A stretch of 64,000 bases of DNA from Lyophyllum atratum. Lineage: Eukaryota > Basidiomycota > Agaricomycetes > Agaricales > Lyophyllaceae. Positions 26,917-36,879 of this stretch are shown in pieces (the first letter of the stretch is position 1; each line of letters begins with the position of its first letter). The DNA lies in the NCBI GenBank assembly GCA_014905825.1, contig JACGCN010000021.1:496001-560000 (forward strand), written 5' to 3'. Under the pieces are notes generated by a model that saw nothing but the letters and a program-made list of their open reading frames with translations, did no database searches and was not told where the DNA came from. The position numbers and the translations under genes are program-made.

Positions 26917-26937
26917 GTCCCCCGTGTTCGAACGAAT

Positions 26938-27639
26938 CTACGAGCGGCTGGCCGAGGCGGTGGTTTGACGCTGGCGAAGACGTTTGTCTCGCGTGGACTG
27001 AGCAGCACGCCGACGGAGTTCCATGGCATCTGCAGCAAGCGCTGCATAGGCCATGGGAACAGGAGCGACGGGTGCGGGAGGAGGTTGATAGGTGTAGGCG
27101 GGGGCCGGAGTGAAAGGAATGGTGGCAGGAGTGTACCACACAAAGCGGGCCTCCCATGCGATCCGTGAATTCCGGGCTAGTCGTTGGTGCATAGCAAAAG
27201 GGTTGGCTGTCCGGCAGTCGACGACTGTATGACCGCGGGCGTGGCACTGGGTACACCTGGGGGGGCGAGTCCCCTGGGTCGCTGCAGGTGCAGCACGCTC
27301 GGTACTAGGCTGAGGAGGCTGAGGCTGAGGAAGTGGTAACCCCAGAAACCTGGCTCTGTTGATTTCGGCCTGGTTGGCTGCAGGGGCTGCGTGAGCGGCG
27401 GCGGCAGTTTCGTCGGCAGCTTCAGACTCAGAGCTCGAGGTTTCTTCGAGCTCATTGAGGCGGGTGTCGATATCCTCGATGATATGTATCAGCGAGTGAA
27501 GGATGGCGTTGACGAGGGAAATGATCCACAGCACGGTGGTTGGGAGAGATCGGCCTTCCGGCGGGGATTGGTCAATGACCTCGTTAACGGGTCCTGTAGC
27601 TTTCTCGATAAGATCGAGTGCGCGCTGGGAGACGGGCAT
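26938..27639 (-). CDS. Gag-like zinc-knuckle protein of the LTR element, copy 1
   Basis: A 233-residue frame starting MPVSQRALDLIEKATG at 27639 and ending ASASRS. A longer frame extends into the LTR, but this ATG is the first one in the internal region. A helical part (TTVLWIISLVNAILHSLIHI, then IEDIDTRLNELEE) is followed by an Ala/Pro-rich linker. Then comes one CCHC knuckle CTQCHARGHTVVDC (CX2CX4HX4C), and a Pro-rich C-terminus with a basic tail. Retroviral-type Gag nucleocapsid domains bind RNA through such knuckles. The rest is not recognisable. The frame is intact. Confidence 0.75.
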   Translation of the reverse strand: MPVSQRALDLIEKATGPVNEVIDQSPPEGRSLPTTVLWIISLVNAILHSLIHIIEDIDTRLNELEETSSSESEAADETAAAAHAAPAANQAEINRARFLGLPLPQPQPPQPSTERAAPAATQGTRPPRCTQCHARGHTVVDCRTANPFAMHQRLARNSRIAWEARFVWYTPATIPFTPAPAYTYQPPPAPVAPVPMAYAALAADAMELRRRAAQSTRDKRLRQRQTTASASRS

Positions 27640-27676
27640 AGCGACGTCGAGAAAGGGGGTACTGGGGAGTCGAAAG

Positions 27677-27976
27677 TGTTGAAGGAAAACGGCGACACTG
27701 TATAGAGAACAATGTACGGCTAGCGAGCTGCTTGGAGAGCAGGCTGGACTCTGGGATAGAACCGTTGTATTATGGTTCTTTCGACTGGGGATCAACCAGC
27801 CGAAAGGATATCCTTATATACAAGTATATAGGGGCCCAGTGACTAAGAGATAATGACATATATACAAGTGTCCATGTGCTGCATAAATCCCCGGAGCCCA
27901 TAGGTATGGTGACGGTGACAGTTGCATGTGGATGTCAGCCACATGCTCGGAGTCCGTGAGAACAGAACCGGCAACA
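27677..27976 (-). repeat. LTR B (shared middle LTR)
   Basis: 300 bp, virtually identical to LTR C. It serves as the 5' LTR of unit 1 and the 3' LTR of unit 2. No TGG-type primer-binding site follows it on the minus strand (the sequence begins CTTTCGACTCCCC), so the priming mode is unclear. Confidence 0.88.
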
Positions 27977-28074
27977 GTCCCCCGTGTTCGAACGAATCTA
28001 CGAGCGGCTGGCCGAGGCGGCGGTTTGACGCTGGTGAAGACGTTTGTCTCGCGCGGACTGAGCAGCACGCTGAC

Positions 28075-29314
28075 TAGGCTTTCGAGGTCCGGTTGCACCA
28101 ACCGAAAAAGACCGCAACCTGACCGGACTGCAACCGGAAACAACCGGACTTGCGGTTGCGGTTGCGGCTGATTCCCAGAGCCGGCGGTTGCGGTTCCTCG
28201 GAAATTGCCAGCCTGCCACAACCGGTCAGGACCAGTCCCGACCGGTCGGAACCGCCCAAAAGTCACACGGTACACGTAAACAAACAAGGCTGTTGTTCAT
28301 GCTCATTGTTGACTGCATTCCACCACCGCTACTGCCGCCACCACCGCCGTTGCGTCTCATGACACGGTCTCCTCAACACCGGTGCCAGCTGCGCTCCTGA
28401 AACGCCTCCCATGGCCTCTGAGGCGGCCCCGGGGGGACAGATACCGAAGGAATGTATTGGGAGGTGATCAGGGCAGACCCCAGCTGGGGGAGAGCCGCTA
28501 GGTGCGTCGTCGTACCCACCACCGCTCACCGCTCACCACTGACCCCTGACCACCTGAAGACAACACTCACTACATCCCTCCCCTGCATGTTCTAAGCACC
28601 GCATCGCCCACCACGTCATCCGACAAAACCCAGCACAGCCCACGCACAAAATGGCCCCAGCAGCCTGTGAAAGGCCCCACCACCACCACGTCACCGTGTC
28701 CTTCATGCCGCCACAATCTGCGCTCACCGCCGCTATGTCCCCCCATCTGCCACATCATCGCTCGACTGCGACGGCGCCCGATGCCACTCTACACGACGGA
28801 CGCCACGTCACCCAGACCGACACCACTCGCTATCACCCTTCCCATGTCTCGCGACCGCCGCCGTGTCCCTCAACCACCACCATGTCCCCCAACCATGCTA
28901 ACGTCACCCTACCGTCACCAGCCGCCCATACCATCCAACAAAACTCCACCCGTCACTTTCTTTATCATACAAGCTTACTTTTTTCGGTAGTAGTTACTTA
29001 TAATGTAGTAGTTACTTTACCATGTAGTAGTCACTTTACAATGTAGTAGTTACCTCTCAATATATGTTATTTTCTAAGTCATTTCGTGCTCTCGTCGTCA
29101 GTTGTGACCGGTCGCGACCGACTGCGACTGGTTGCAACCCAGTCCGGTCGCAACCGGTCCAAACCGGTCAGACATGTCGATGCGACCGATGACAACCGGT
29201 TGTGTGCAGTCCGGTTGTCGGTTGCACCTCACTCGTAAGTTTCCCAACCGGTCCAGGTCGTGGTCGTGCCCAAAACGGGCCAACAACCGGACCGGACCGG
29301 ACTTCGAAAGCCTA
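28075..29314. mobile_element. Non-autonomous hAT-type element (1,240 bp)
   Basis: Terminal inverted repeats TAGGCTTTCGAGGTCCGGTT and, at the other end, the complement of CCGGACTTCGAAAGCCTA. It is flanked by 8 bp duplications ACGCTGAC (28067-28074) and ACACCGAC (29315-29322). The undisturbed site in the sister gag copy reads ACGCCGAC, so each flank has one CpG transition. Subterminal regions are packed with CAACCGGT-type motifs in both orientations. There is no transposase frame; the interior is His/Pro low-complexity sequence plus a short tandem repeat (about 28,985-29,055, unit near AATGTAGTAGTTACTTTA). 8 bp duplications and TAGG termini are typical of hAT elements. Confidence 0.8.
28983..29057. 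repeat. Short tandem repeat
   Basis: Four imperfect copies of an 18 bp unit, TGTAGTAGTTACTTTACA-like, inside the hAT-type element. Confidence 0.7.
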
Positions 29315-29984
29315 ACACCGACGGAGTTCCGTGGCATCTGCAGCAAGCACTGCATAGGCCATGGGAACAGGAGCGACGGGTGCGGGAGGAGGTTGATAGG
29401 CGTAGGCGGGGGCCGGAGTGAAAGGAATGGTGGCAGGAGTGTACCACACAAAGCGGGCCTCCCATGCGATCCGTGAATTCCGGGCTAGTCGTTGGTGCAT
29501 AGCAAAAGGGTTGGCTGTCCGGCAGTCGACGACTGTATGACCGCGGGCGTGGCACTGGGTACACCTGGGGGGGCGAGTCCCCTGGGTCGCTGCAGGTGCA
29601 GCACGCTCGGTACTAGGCTGAGGAGGCTGAGGCTGAGGAAGTGGTAACCCCAGAAACCTGGCTCTGTTGATTTCGGCCTGGTTGGCTGCAGGGGCTGCGT
29701 GAGCGGCGGCGGCAGTTTCGTCGGCAGCTTCAGACTCAGAGCTCGAGGTTTCTTCGAGCTCATTGAGGCGGGTGTCGATATCCTCGATGATATGTATCAG
29801 CGAGTGAAGGATGGCGTTGACGAGGGAAATGATCCACAGCACGGTGGTTGGGAGAGATCGGCCTTCCGGCGGGGATTGGTCAATGACCTCGTTAACGGGT
29901 CCTGTAGCTTTCTCGATAAGATCGAGTGCGCGCTGGGAGACGGGCATAGCGACGTCGAGAAAGGGGGTACTGGGGAGTCGAAAG

Positions 29985-30284
29985 TGTTGAAGGAAAACGG
30001 CGACACTGTATAGAGAACAATGTACGGCTAGCGAGCTGCTTGGAGAGCAGGCTGGACTCTGGGATAGAACCGTTGTATTATGGTTCTTTCGACTGGGGAT
30101 CAACCAGCCGAAAGGATATCCTTATATACAAGTATATAGGGGCCCAGTGACTAAGAGATAATGACATATATACAAGTGTCCATGTGCTGCATAAATCCCC
30201 GGAGCCCATAGGTATGGTGACGGTGACAGTTGCATGTGGATGTCAGCCACATGCTCGGAGTCCGTGAGAACAGAACCGGCAACA
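29985..30284 (-). repeat. LTR C (5' LTR)
   Basis: 300 bp. It ends exactly at GGCAACA with the TTGGC target duplication following at 30,285-30,289. It is nearly identical to LTR B. Confidence 0.88.
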
Positions 30285-30289
30285 TTGGC

Positions 30290-30891
30290 TGCAATTGTGA
30301 TCTTATGATAGAACATATTCTGAATAAATTCATCATATCTTCAGGAAAAGAGCAGGCATTATGTGACAAACATAAGGTATATCCTTTCAAGATAATTTTA
30401 TAGAAGACATGGTGAAAATATACTTCATATTTGTAGCATATAACCCCTAAAAATTTCAAAGCATCTTCACACTATTTTCACAATATGATTATGGTGCAGT
30501 GTGCTTAATCACGGCTACTTTTGAACAACCGAAGTAGCACCTCAGAAAAATGTGTATTTTCTTATCCCTTTGGCCAAAAGACATATTTTCATGGATAGAG
30601 TTGATCCCTCAGACGGATTGTCAAAATTCTCAAAAATGACTGAGTTAAGATTTTTTGGAGAGGCCAATTCCGCCGCTCCCCTATATATGGTAATTTACAT
30701 GCCAAGAAACAACCCCCAGACTTTCGGGAACCCTTCTACACATGTGATATATATTGCCTTGAACTGAATTTACGGAATTGAATTTGAGCTTCTAAGTTTG
30801 AGCTTTCTGACCAGATGACGTCCATTTCGGGTATTTTTTTTCTTCGCCTTCCCTGCTCGGGCTCTCGCAGCCATAGCCTTTTCTGTTCTCT
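30290..30891. other. AT-rich stretch without a gene
   Basis: The first bases continue the ORF broken by the LTR element. The rest is AT-rich, with no supported reading frame or repeat boundary. Confidence 0.4.
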
Positions 30892-31341
30892 TCAGTCGCC
30901 CTCCACCAGGCCCATGCCCAGCAATGCTGAGTCGTCGACAAGATGGAGGATGTCTGGACCATATCCTTTCGCCTTGAAGTTGGCCTCGTAACTAGTGGCA
31001 TCATCGATTTCAAGAGTGTCCTCTGCATATTTGAGGAAGCATGAGTGTGCAGTCCGAGTGTCGCAGGGTCGAGTGTGGGGCAGAGATAGGGTTGAGAGTT
31101 TCCTGGATGATGTTGGTGGGTCCGGAGTTGCAGCTGGTCGTGCGAAGGCAAAGAGATCCTTCACTATTGAGGCCATATGAGCGATGTCCGATGTTACGGT
31201 AAGCGAGAAGTTGGCAGTTGATGTCGAAGTCGAATATTGGCATATTCTTGTCTGGTGGTTTATCAGATCGAAAGCTGGGAGTTGAGGAGGTTGAGTGACC
31301 GTCGCCAAGCCATCATGCTTGAGCGCGCAATTAGACAGCAC
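30892..31341 (-). pseudogene. Fragment with a SAM-like segment, basidiomycete type
   Basis: The minus-strand frame contains HSCFLKYAEDTLEIDDATSY, then EANFKAKGYGPDILHLVDDS and ALLGMG. I recognise this as a segment common in uncharacterised Agaricomycete proteins (a small helical SAM-like fold followed by a basic run). The usual GDVIRLK continuation is lost, as the frame ends in VEGD and a stop. It is probably a decayed gene piece, so function cannot be given. Confidence 0.45.
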
Positions 31342-31596
31342 TAGTTACAAAAAAAAAAGTAAATGCACACTATTCCTCAAGCCCACTGCATCATCATAAA
31401 AGGTGTGAGGGGGAATGATTCTCTCGTGCCTCCAGGTTCTGAGTTGATGTATATATATTCCCCATTGTGATCGTTCTGATACTTCTTCTCAAGGAGTCCT
31501 GACACCGTGCTAAGTCCTGAGCATGCTTGGTAAGCCCATTCTCCTTCATTATATGTGCATGTAAGTTACTCAGAGCCTTGGCAGGAGGCGAGCATC

Positions 31597-32160
31597 TAGT
31601 GTTCGAAAGTCCGGTTCGGTTCGGTCTTTTGACCCAAATCTGGAAAGACTGAACTGCAACCAGTTGCTGAGATCAACGAAACAGCTGCAACTGCAACTGA
31701 ACTGGTAAAAACCGGTCTTTTGCAGTTGTGACCGGTTGTGCAACCGGTTGCGACCGCACGCCGGCCCGGCCACCGCTCCGGCAGATCCGGATGCTTCGGG
31801 GCTTCAAAATGAGTCCTGGTTCATCAAAATCGGATAAGAATTGACAGAGTTACTGAGGTTTTAATGTTGTCATCAGTTTGAGCATCAGCAAATACTATAT
31901 TGGCTATAACTCCACCAATTCTGGCCAGATTTAGATGTTCCAAGGCTCAAAATGACGGGAAAACACGTGGATATATGGTGCATATAGTGCACAGCCACAA
32001 CCGGTTGCAACTGGTTGCACAACTGCAAAAAACCGCAACTGAACTGCAGTCTTTGCTCTTCCGATTTGCTCCAACTGAACTTAAAGTCCAGTTGCTATCA
32101 GTTGCAGTTCAGTTGGGTTGCGGTCTTTTGCAGTTGTAGCAACTGAACCTTCAAACACTA
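31597..32160. mobile_element. Non-autonomous hAT-type element (564 bp)
   Basis: Inverted termini TAGTGTTCGAAAGTCCGGTT and, reading inward from the right, TAGTGTTTGAAGGTTCAGTT. The flanking 8 bp target duplication CGAGCATC is perfect (31589-31596 and 32161-32168). The subterminal parts are dense in CAACCGGT- and CAACTGAA-like motifs, as in the 1,240 bp element. There is no coding capacity. It is a separate family member, judged by its different terminal bases. Confidence 0.88.
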
Positions 32161-32703
32161 CGAGCATCATGTACTGTAAATCTGTTGTCTTCTTCATCCC
32201 CACTGGTTGCTGAATCATCATCTTCTCTCGACTTCTTCTGCGTGATGTGATATGAAAGTCTGCAAGCTAATAAATTATCCAAACATACCTTGATGTGCTT
32301 CTCGAGATGGGACAGCTCAACCACAACATTGATGGTCTTGCTTGGCCTACTCTTGATGATGCTCTTGATATGAGGTATGAATTTGTGACAATCTTCAATG
32401 TCGCAAGCTTTGCCGACTCTGAGGTAATAATTAGTGCAGATCATAAACCGAATTATCATGCAGTTTGTTCAAGAACTGGATATAATTTGCCTCGGACTCT
32501 TCAAACTTGTAGTCAAACTGTTTGATTTTGCATGCTTTCTTAGTGGCTGCTTTTTTGTTCTTCGAGGCTTGAACAGTTTCAATAATATTGAGTTTTGCCA
32601 TGATTGAGGCAGTGTAGGTAGCTGTAGAAGTTTCGGTGGCTGGGGAGGACATGGTGTGGACGTAACAAGAACAAGGCGTCAAAAGTCGACCTGGCCTTGG
32701 CAC
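32160..32703 (-). pseudogene. Fragment of an unidentified basidiomycete protein
   Basis: Two adjoining minus-strand frames read FKFEESEANYIQ-like sequence (KQFDYKFEESEANYIQFLNK) and then YLRVGKACDIEDCHKFIPHI with NVVVELSHLEKHIKV. The order matches N-terminal parts of uncharacterised, transposon-associated Agaricomycete proteins. The frames do not join cleanly near 32,430-32,460, so it is a relic. Confidence 0.4.
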
Positions 32704-32761
32704 GTGAATCTCTTCCCAAGTCCAGCAAAGCCTCGGGATCTAACAAAACCACACAAGTTTT

Positions 32762-34500
32762 TTGTTTTGGCTTTTCTGCATGGATATGAAAAGCGCTGTA
32801 ATAGGGAAGATATGCCTTGTCTATCTCGATGACATTGTAATCTGGTCTGATACCTTGGAAGAACACCATCACAACATTTGTGCTGTACTCGAGGCCCTAC
32901 GGGCTGCTTGCTTATACATCAACCCTGCCAAAGCTCATCTTTATTGCACTAGCATCAACTTTCTCCACCACCACATTTCCACTGACGGTATTGAGCCGGA
33001 TGGAAAGAAGGTGGACCGCATATTAGCGTGGCCCTGCCCGAAGACAGCAACAGATGGCCACATGTACATCGGCCTTGTGCGGTACCTCGCTATCTTTTTG
33101 CCAAAATTGGTGGACCATACATACGTACTCAACGAGATAACCACTCGAGAATGTGATAAGCTTTTCCCTGCATGGCTGCCGCGTCACCAGAAAGTCATTC
33201 CTCGCGTTGGAAACAGTAGAGAATCCATCTTTCAGGCCGCTCACGACGCACTCGGCCACTTCACTTTCGACAAGTCTTACGTGATGTTACGCGATGCGTA
33301 CTGGCCCAAGATGCGGCGGGACCTGGAACTTAGCTACATTCCCGCTTTCCGGGAATGCCAACAGTTTAAAGCGACAACAGCATCGCTCATGGGCCCATTG
33401 CACCCCCTACCCGTGCCAGACACTCGGTGTGACTGTGTTGCCATTGACTTCGTGGGCCCGCTACCTGAGGAAAATGGCTTCAACTGTCTCCTTTCCATAA
33501 CCGATCATCTGAATTCCATCGTCCAGATTGTTGCTACCTGAACGGACTTGACTGCCCGTGGACTCTTTTTCGATAACTGCTACTGCAAAAAGGGGTTGCC
33601 CTTGAACATTGACCGCCACAAATTATTGGTCATTCTAGAAATACCTGACAAAACTAACTGGCGTTAAGGTTAAGATATCGTCTGCCTTCCATCCCAAAAC
33701 CGATGGCACTAGCAAGTGCTCGAATAAAACTATCAACCAATGCTTATGGTATCACATAGATCACAACCAACACGGCTGGTCGACGGCGCTCAAACGTGCA
33801 TTTTGATATCATGAACACAGTTAACAAGTCAACAGGGTTCTCTCCCTTCTACCTGTGTACCGGTCGATGTCCCGGTGTGATCCCGTTCTTGGTTGCTCCT
33901 GCTGCATCATCATGCATTGAGGAGTTGGATGCTCATGAACTGGCCAAACACACCGCACACGATACCACAACAGCGCTCGATAACCTGCTCCAGGCCAAGA
34001 TTCAATAAGCGGCCCAGGCAAATGTGTCGCGTTTGACCAAATTCCCTTTCAAAATTGGTGGACGTGTATGCTTGAGTACAAAGAACAGGCGAAAGCTCTT
34101 CAAACAGAAGGACGAAAAATATGCAGCAAAGTTCATGCCGCGCTACGACGGGCCTTACGAAATAATGGGTATTCACAAGAAAACTTCTAATATGATGATA
34201 TCCATGCCGAACTCTCCTCAAACCTTCGCTATGTTTCATACATCTGAACTTCTTCCCTTCCGCGAAAATGACGACTTATTTCTGTTGCGCAAATTTGCTG
34301 AACCACCACCGGTACTGATGGAAAACGGTGTAGAAGAGTGGTTGGTTGAGAAGATTGTTGCCCAATGATAGCATGGAAGGGGACACCAATATCTCGTGCG
34401 CTACACAGGTTACGGTCAAGAACACGACCGCTGGCTGTCCGGTAAAGACGTCAAAGAAAACGAGGCACTCGGCTCCTGGTTGGCAGGAAATGGTTAGGAC
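32762..34500 (+). pseudogene. Ty3/gypsy chromovirus pol relic
   Basis: In order: the reverse transcriptase catalytic motif VYLDDIVIWS; the connection into RNase H, much of which is missing; the integrase zinc-binding region with HDALGHFTFDK; and an integrase core start IDFVGPLPEENGFN followed by stops. After a decayed stretch come the C-terminal SPFYLCTGRCPGVIPF, FMPRYDGPYEIMGIHKKTS and FHTSELLPFRENDD, then a chromodomain (HQYLVRYTGYGQEHDRWLSG) reached by a frame change near 34,365. Chromodomains target such elements to heterochromatin. Several stops and deletions show it is dead. No LTRs could be assigned. Confidence 0.8.
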
Positions 34501-34574
34501 GACTGTTCAGTTCTCCTTCTCTCATGTGCCTGGCACCGGTAGCTTTTCCCACTGGCACAAAATGCCCAGGACAC

Positions 34575-35054
34575 TATTTTGATGAAGCAAAGTCTGAAAA
34601 TATTGTGAAGGTGCTCTTTGTGAGAAACCACTATGATACGTGAACATATGATAGAGCAAAACTTGGATTTTGTTGAAAATCATAGTGTGAACAAATTCAG
34701 AATTTATTATCTAAAGAAATGTTAAAAAACATTCACAATATTTTCATGATATGATCAGTGAAGATTTTATAATATATTCACAATATAGGGAGGTATTTCA
34801 AACTATGTTGAAGATATGGTGAAAATATTCTGAATAGCTGACCATATTGTAAACATCTCATGAAATCTTCACTGATCATATTGTGAAAATATTATGAAAA
34901 TTTCTTGCATATGGTTGAAAAATGAATTCTGGATTTGTCTACACTATGATTGTCAATGAAATACAAGATTTGCTCTATCATATGTCCACTTATCATAGTG
35001 GCTCCTCACAAAGAGCACCTTCACAATATTTTCAGACTTTGTTTTATCAAAATA
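34575..35054. mobile_element. Foldback MITE with long inverted repeats
   Basis: The left arm starts TTTTGATGAAGCAAAGTCTG and the right arm ends with its imperfect complement (CAGACTTTGTTTTATCAAAA). The arms are about 130 bp each, and the central part is also partly self-complementary (TGATCAGTGAAG against CTTCACTGATCA). TA flanks both ends, as for Tc1/mariner-type MITEs. It is AT-rich and has no coding capacity. The transcript would fold into a very long hairpin. Confidence 0.75.
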
Positions 35055-35530
35055 TCATCCTGGGCGCCTTGTGTGGGTTTCTAATGCACCCACGTGAGCA
35101 GCTTTTTTTTCACTTATCTCCCCATTCCCCTCTTGTTTCCTTTCTACTTACATGTGCAGATTTCTCCGGGGCGAGGGGGGGGGGTTTTAATCCTACGATT
35201 ACCATATCCAGTTGTTTATGCTTGTGTGCCCATATCTGGCCACACGTCAACTCTACTCATCTTTACCTCTAACTACTATTACGGCTTTCTCTTCATACTC
35301 GTCTCTCGCATACGAAATATATCGAGGTTCTGTTCTGATGCGTGCTCCTCTTAATGTAGCCTCAACCCGCTCCCAGGCTCTCACAGCCTCCTCCTTCAGG
35401 CCAGCCACCTTTTTCCAGCCAGGCACCTCCTCTAAGCCAGCCAATTTTCCCAGAGTCAACCCAATTCTAACAGTCTGGGTCACACTGGTATGGACCTGTG
35501 TGACACAGTCCGGAAAATCATTGAAAACAT

Positions 35531-35612
35531 GAACCAGCCCGGGATTGAACTTGGGATCTCAGCTCCAAAGGTTCCAAAAGATCAGTGTGTTAACCGTTAC
35601 ACCACCGGCCCG
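35531..35612 (-). ncRNA. tRNA-like sequence, probable SINE head
   Basis: On the minus strand an A-box-like TGGTGTAACGGTTAACAC and a B-box-like AGTTCAATCCC lie in the order and spacing of an internal Pol III promoter, with GGGCCGG near the start and CCCGGGCTGG near the end. The anticodon arm is longer than in a real tRNA and does not fold cleanly, so a tRNA-derived SINE is more likely than a tRNA gene. The 3' boundary of the element is not clear. Confidence 0.5.
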
Positions 35613-35804
35613 TGCTTAGGACATGACTTTGAGCCTTCAAGGGGTGGCCCGGACAACCTCTGATGCCGGACCCCTAGGTAGGGGGCAAACCCTTTAACTC
35701 GGACCCCCAAGCTATGTAACATGTGACTGGTTGAAGGGCCAGCTGTCACAACCTGAGACTACAGTAATTAGAGTAAGGCTTGCTCCAATTACTTGAATTT
35801 TATC

Positions 35805-36560
35805 AGATAGGATTGCCAGGATACATGTCGCCAGGCTCACAAAGCATTCTCAGGTCTTCAAAGAAATGTTTGGAATACTTCCCAAAGAAGTCCCTGTGGA
35901 AGGAGCTGATTCTCAGCCAATCACATTGTCTATGAAAGGAACCAAAGCCAATCCTATCTAGCTGCCTGTTACAATCAACGAATTAGAAGATGTCATTGAT
36001 GGTTTTCCAGGTATGTATCAATGTTGACAAAGCTCTCTATGAGCAAAAATATGTCAACTTGTTAAAAATCAGCAAGTTGTGGATGATGGACAAAGCCGAG
36101 AAGTCTGTGATTCGAGAGCTCAACAGGATCTATCTTCCCCTTGCACACCGACTTCAGCTGGCACGACTTTACAACATAGAGCAAGCAGTAGCTGGAACCA
36201 GCATTTCAGGTCAAAGACTTGTCAAAGGTGCAGCTCAAGCAGATTGGCTATTGTTTCTTCTATATCCTTGCCCTAGCACATGAAAGTGCTGAGCAATACT
36301 GTCGTTGCATCACATGGATCACTCCAGAGCTCTTATTTACAGAAACCACTGATCCTGGATCGAAGCATATTGGATGACTTCTTTTTAATCCACAAGATCC
36401 AATACCCATTTACAATGTAGTGGAGAGGGTGGAGAAGGCAGAAATCCAAGGGATGACACCTAGATGCAAGACCACAGCAATGAGGAAGATCAATTTTGAT
36501 GGTTATAATGGGATTGTGCAGAAGACTGTCGAGATGGCGAAGAAATACACTATTAACTAG
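35805..36560 (+). pseudogene. BTB/POZ-domain protein pseudogene
   Basis: The pieces IARIHVARLTKHSQVFKEMF, then PITLSMKGTKANPI, LPVTINELEDVIDGFPG, YVNLLKISKLWMMDKAE, IRELNRIYLPLAHRLQLARL and CITWITPELLFTE follow the order of the large Agaricomycete BTB family. Those proteins carry an N-terminal BTB fold and a helical region with a degenerate Cys/His C-terminal part. In-frame stops (after KANPI) and frame changes show that it is decayed. The family is greatly expanded in mushrooms, and its members are of unknown function. Confidence 0.65.
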
Positions 36561-36879
36561 GTAGATTATTGTCGACTATTACCCACAATACCCACTCTCC
36601 ATTGTATATGACAAAGTATGATGAGTCTACAAATGGTGGTTTCAGCAAAATATTCAAGAGGAGAAGGGGAGACATCATGCTCACTGTAGTTGGGCTCATG
36701 GTGCAGAATCATGATGCTGTCTGTGCCTTCGATATAGATGCCAAATGGACTTACATCATAAGCTTAGGGAAGCCAGGCACAAGAGAAGGTATATATAAAT
36801 ATACAGTGATTGGTCTAACAGGGGGGCGAGTAGAGTATCCTGCTCGCATTCATTGTGGCCTGTGGTACCAAGTAATTGG

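Larger units (their letters stand above)
27998..29947 (-). pseudogene. Gag-like protein copy 2, split by a DNA transposon
   Basis: The same Gag-like frame as at 26,938, starting MPVSQRALDLI at 29947. It is interrupted after codons for MAYAVLAADATELR by the hAT-type element (28075-29314), and the last 25 or so codons lie beyond it (28,074 down to 27,998). Apart from that insertion the two copies differ by only scattered substitutions. Confidence 0.8.
26619..30284 (-). mobile_element. Tandem non-autonomous LTR retroelement (LTR-gag-LTR-gag-LTR)
   Basis: Three direct LTR copies of 298-300 bp (26619-26916, 27677-27976, 29985-30284) each begin TGTTGAAGG and end GGCAACA on the + strand, a 5 bp inverted terminus. 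The whole block is flanked by a perfect 5 bp target duplication TTGGC (26614-26618 and 30285-30289), so it inserted once and then became a tandem dimer, or inserted as one. Each internal unit is about 760 bp and codes only for a Gag-like protein on the minus strand. No protease, reverse transcriptase or integrase is present, so it must rely on another element. The second unit is split by a 1,240 bp hAT-type insertion. The plan resembles the Gag-only TR-GAG class described in plants. Confidence 0.85.

Noticed and set aside
28651..29046. His/Pro-rich 131-codon frame as a gene inside the hAT-type element
   Set aside because: Low-complexity CCAC-rich DNA gives such frames by chance. There is no transposase similarity.
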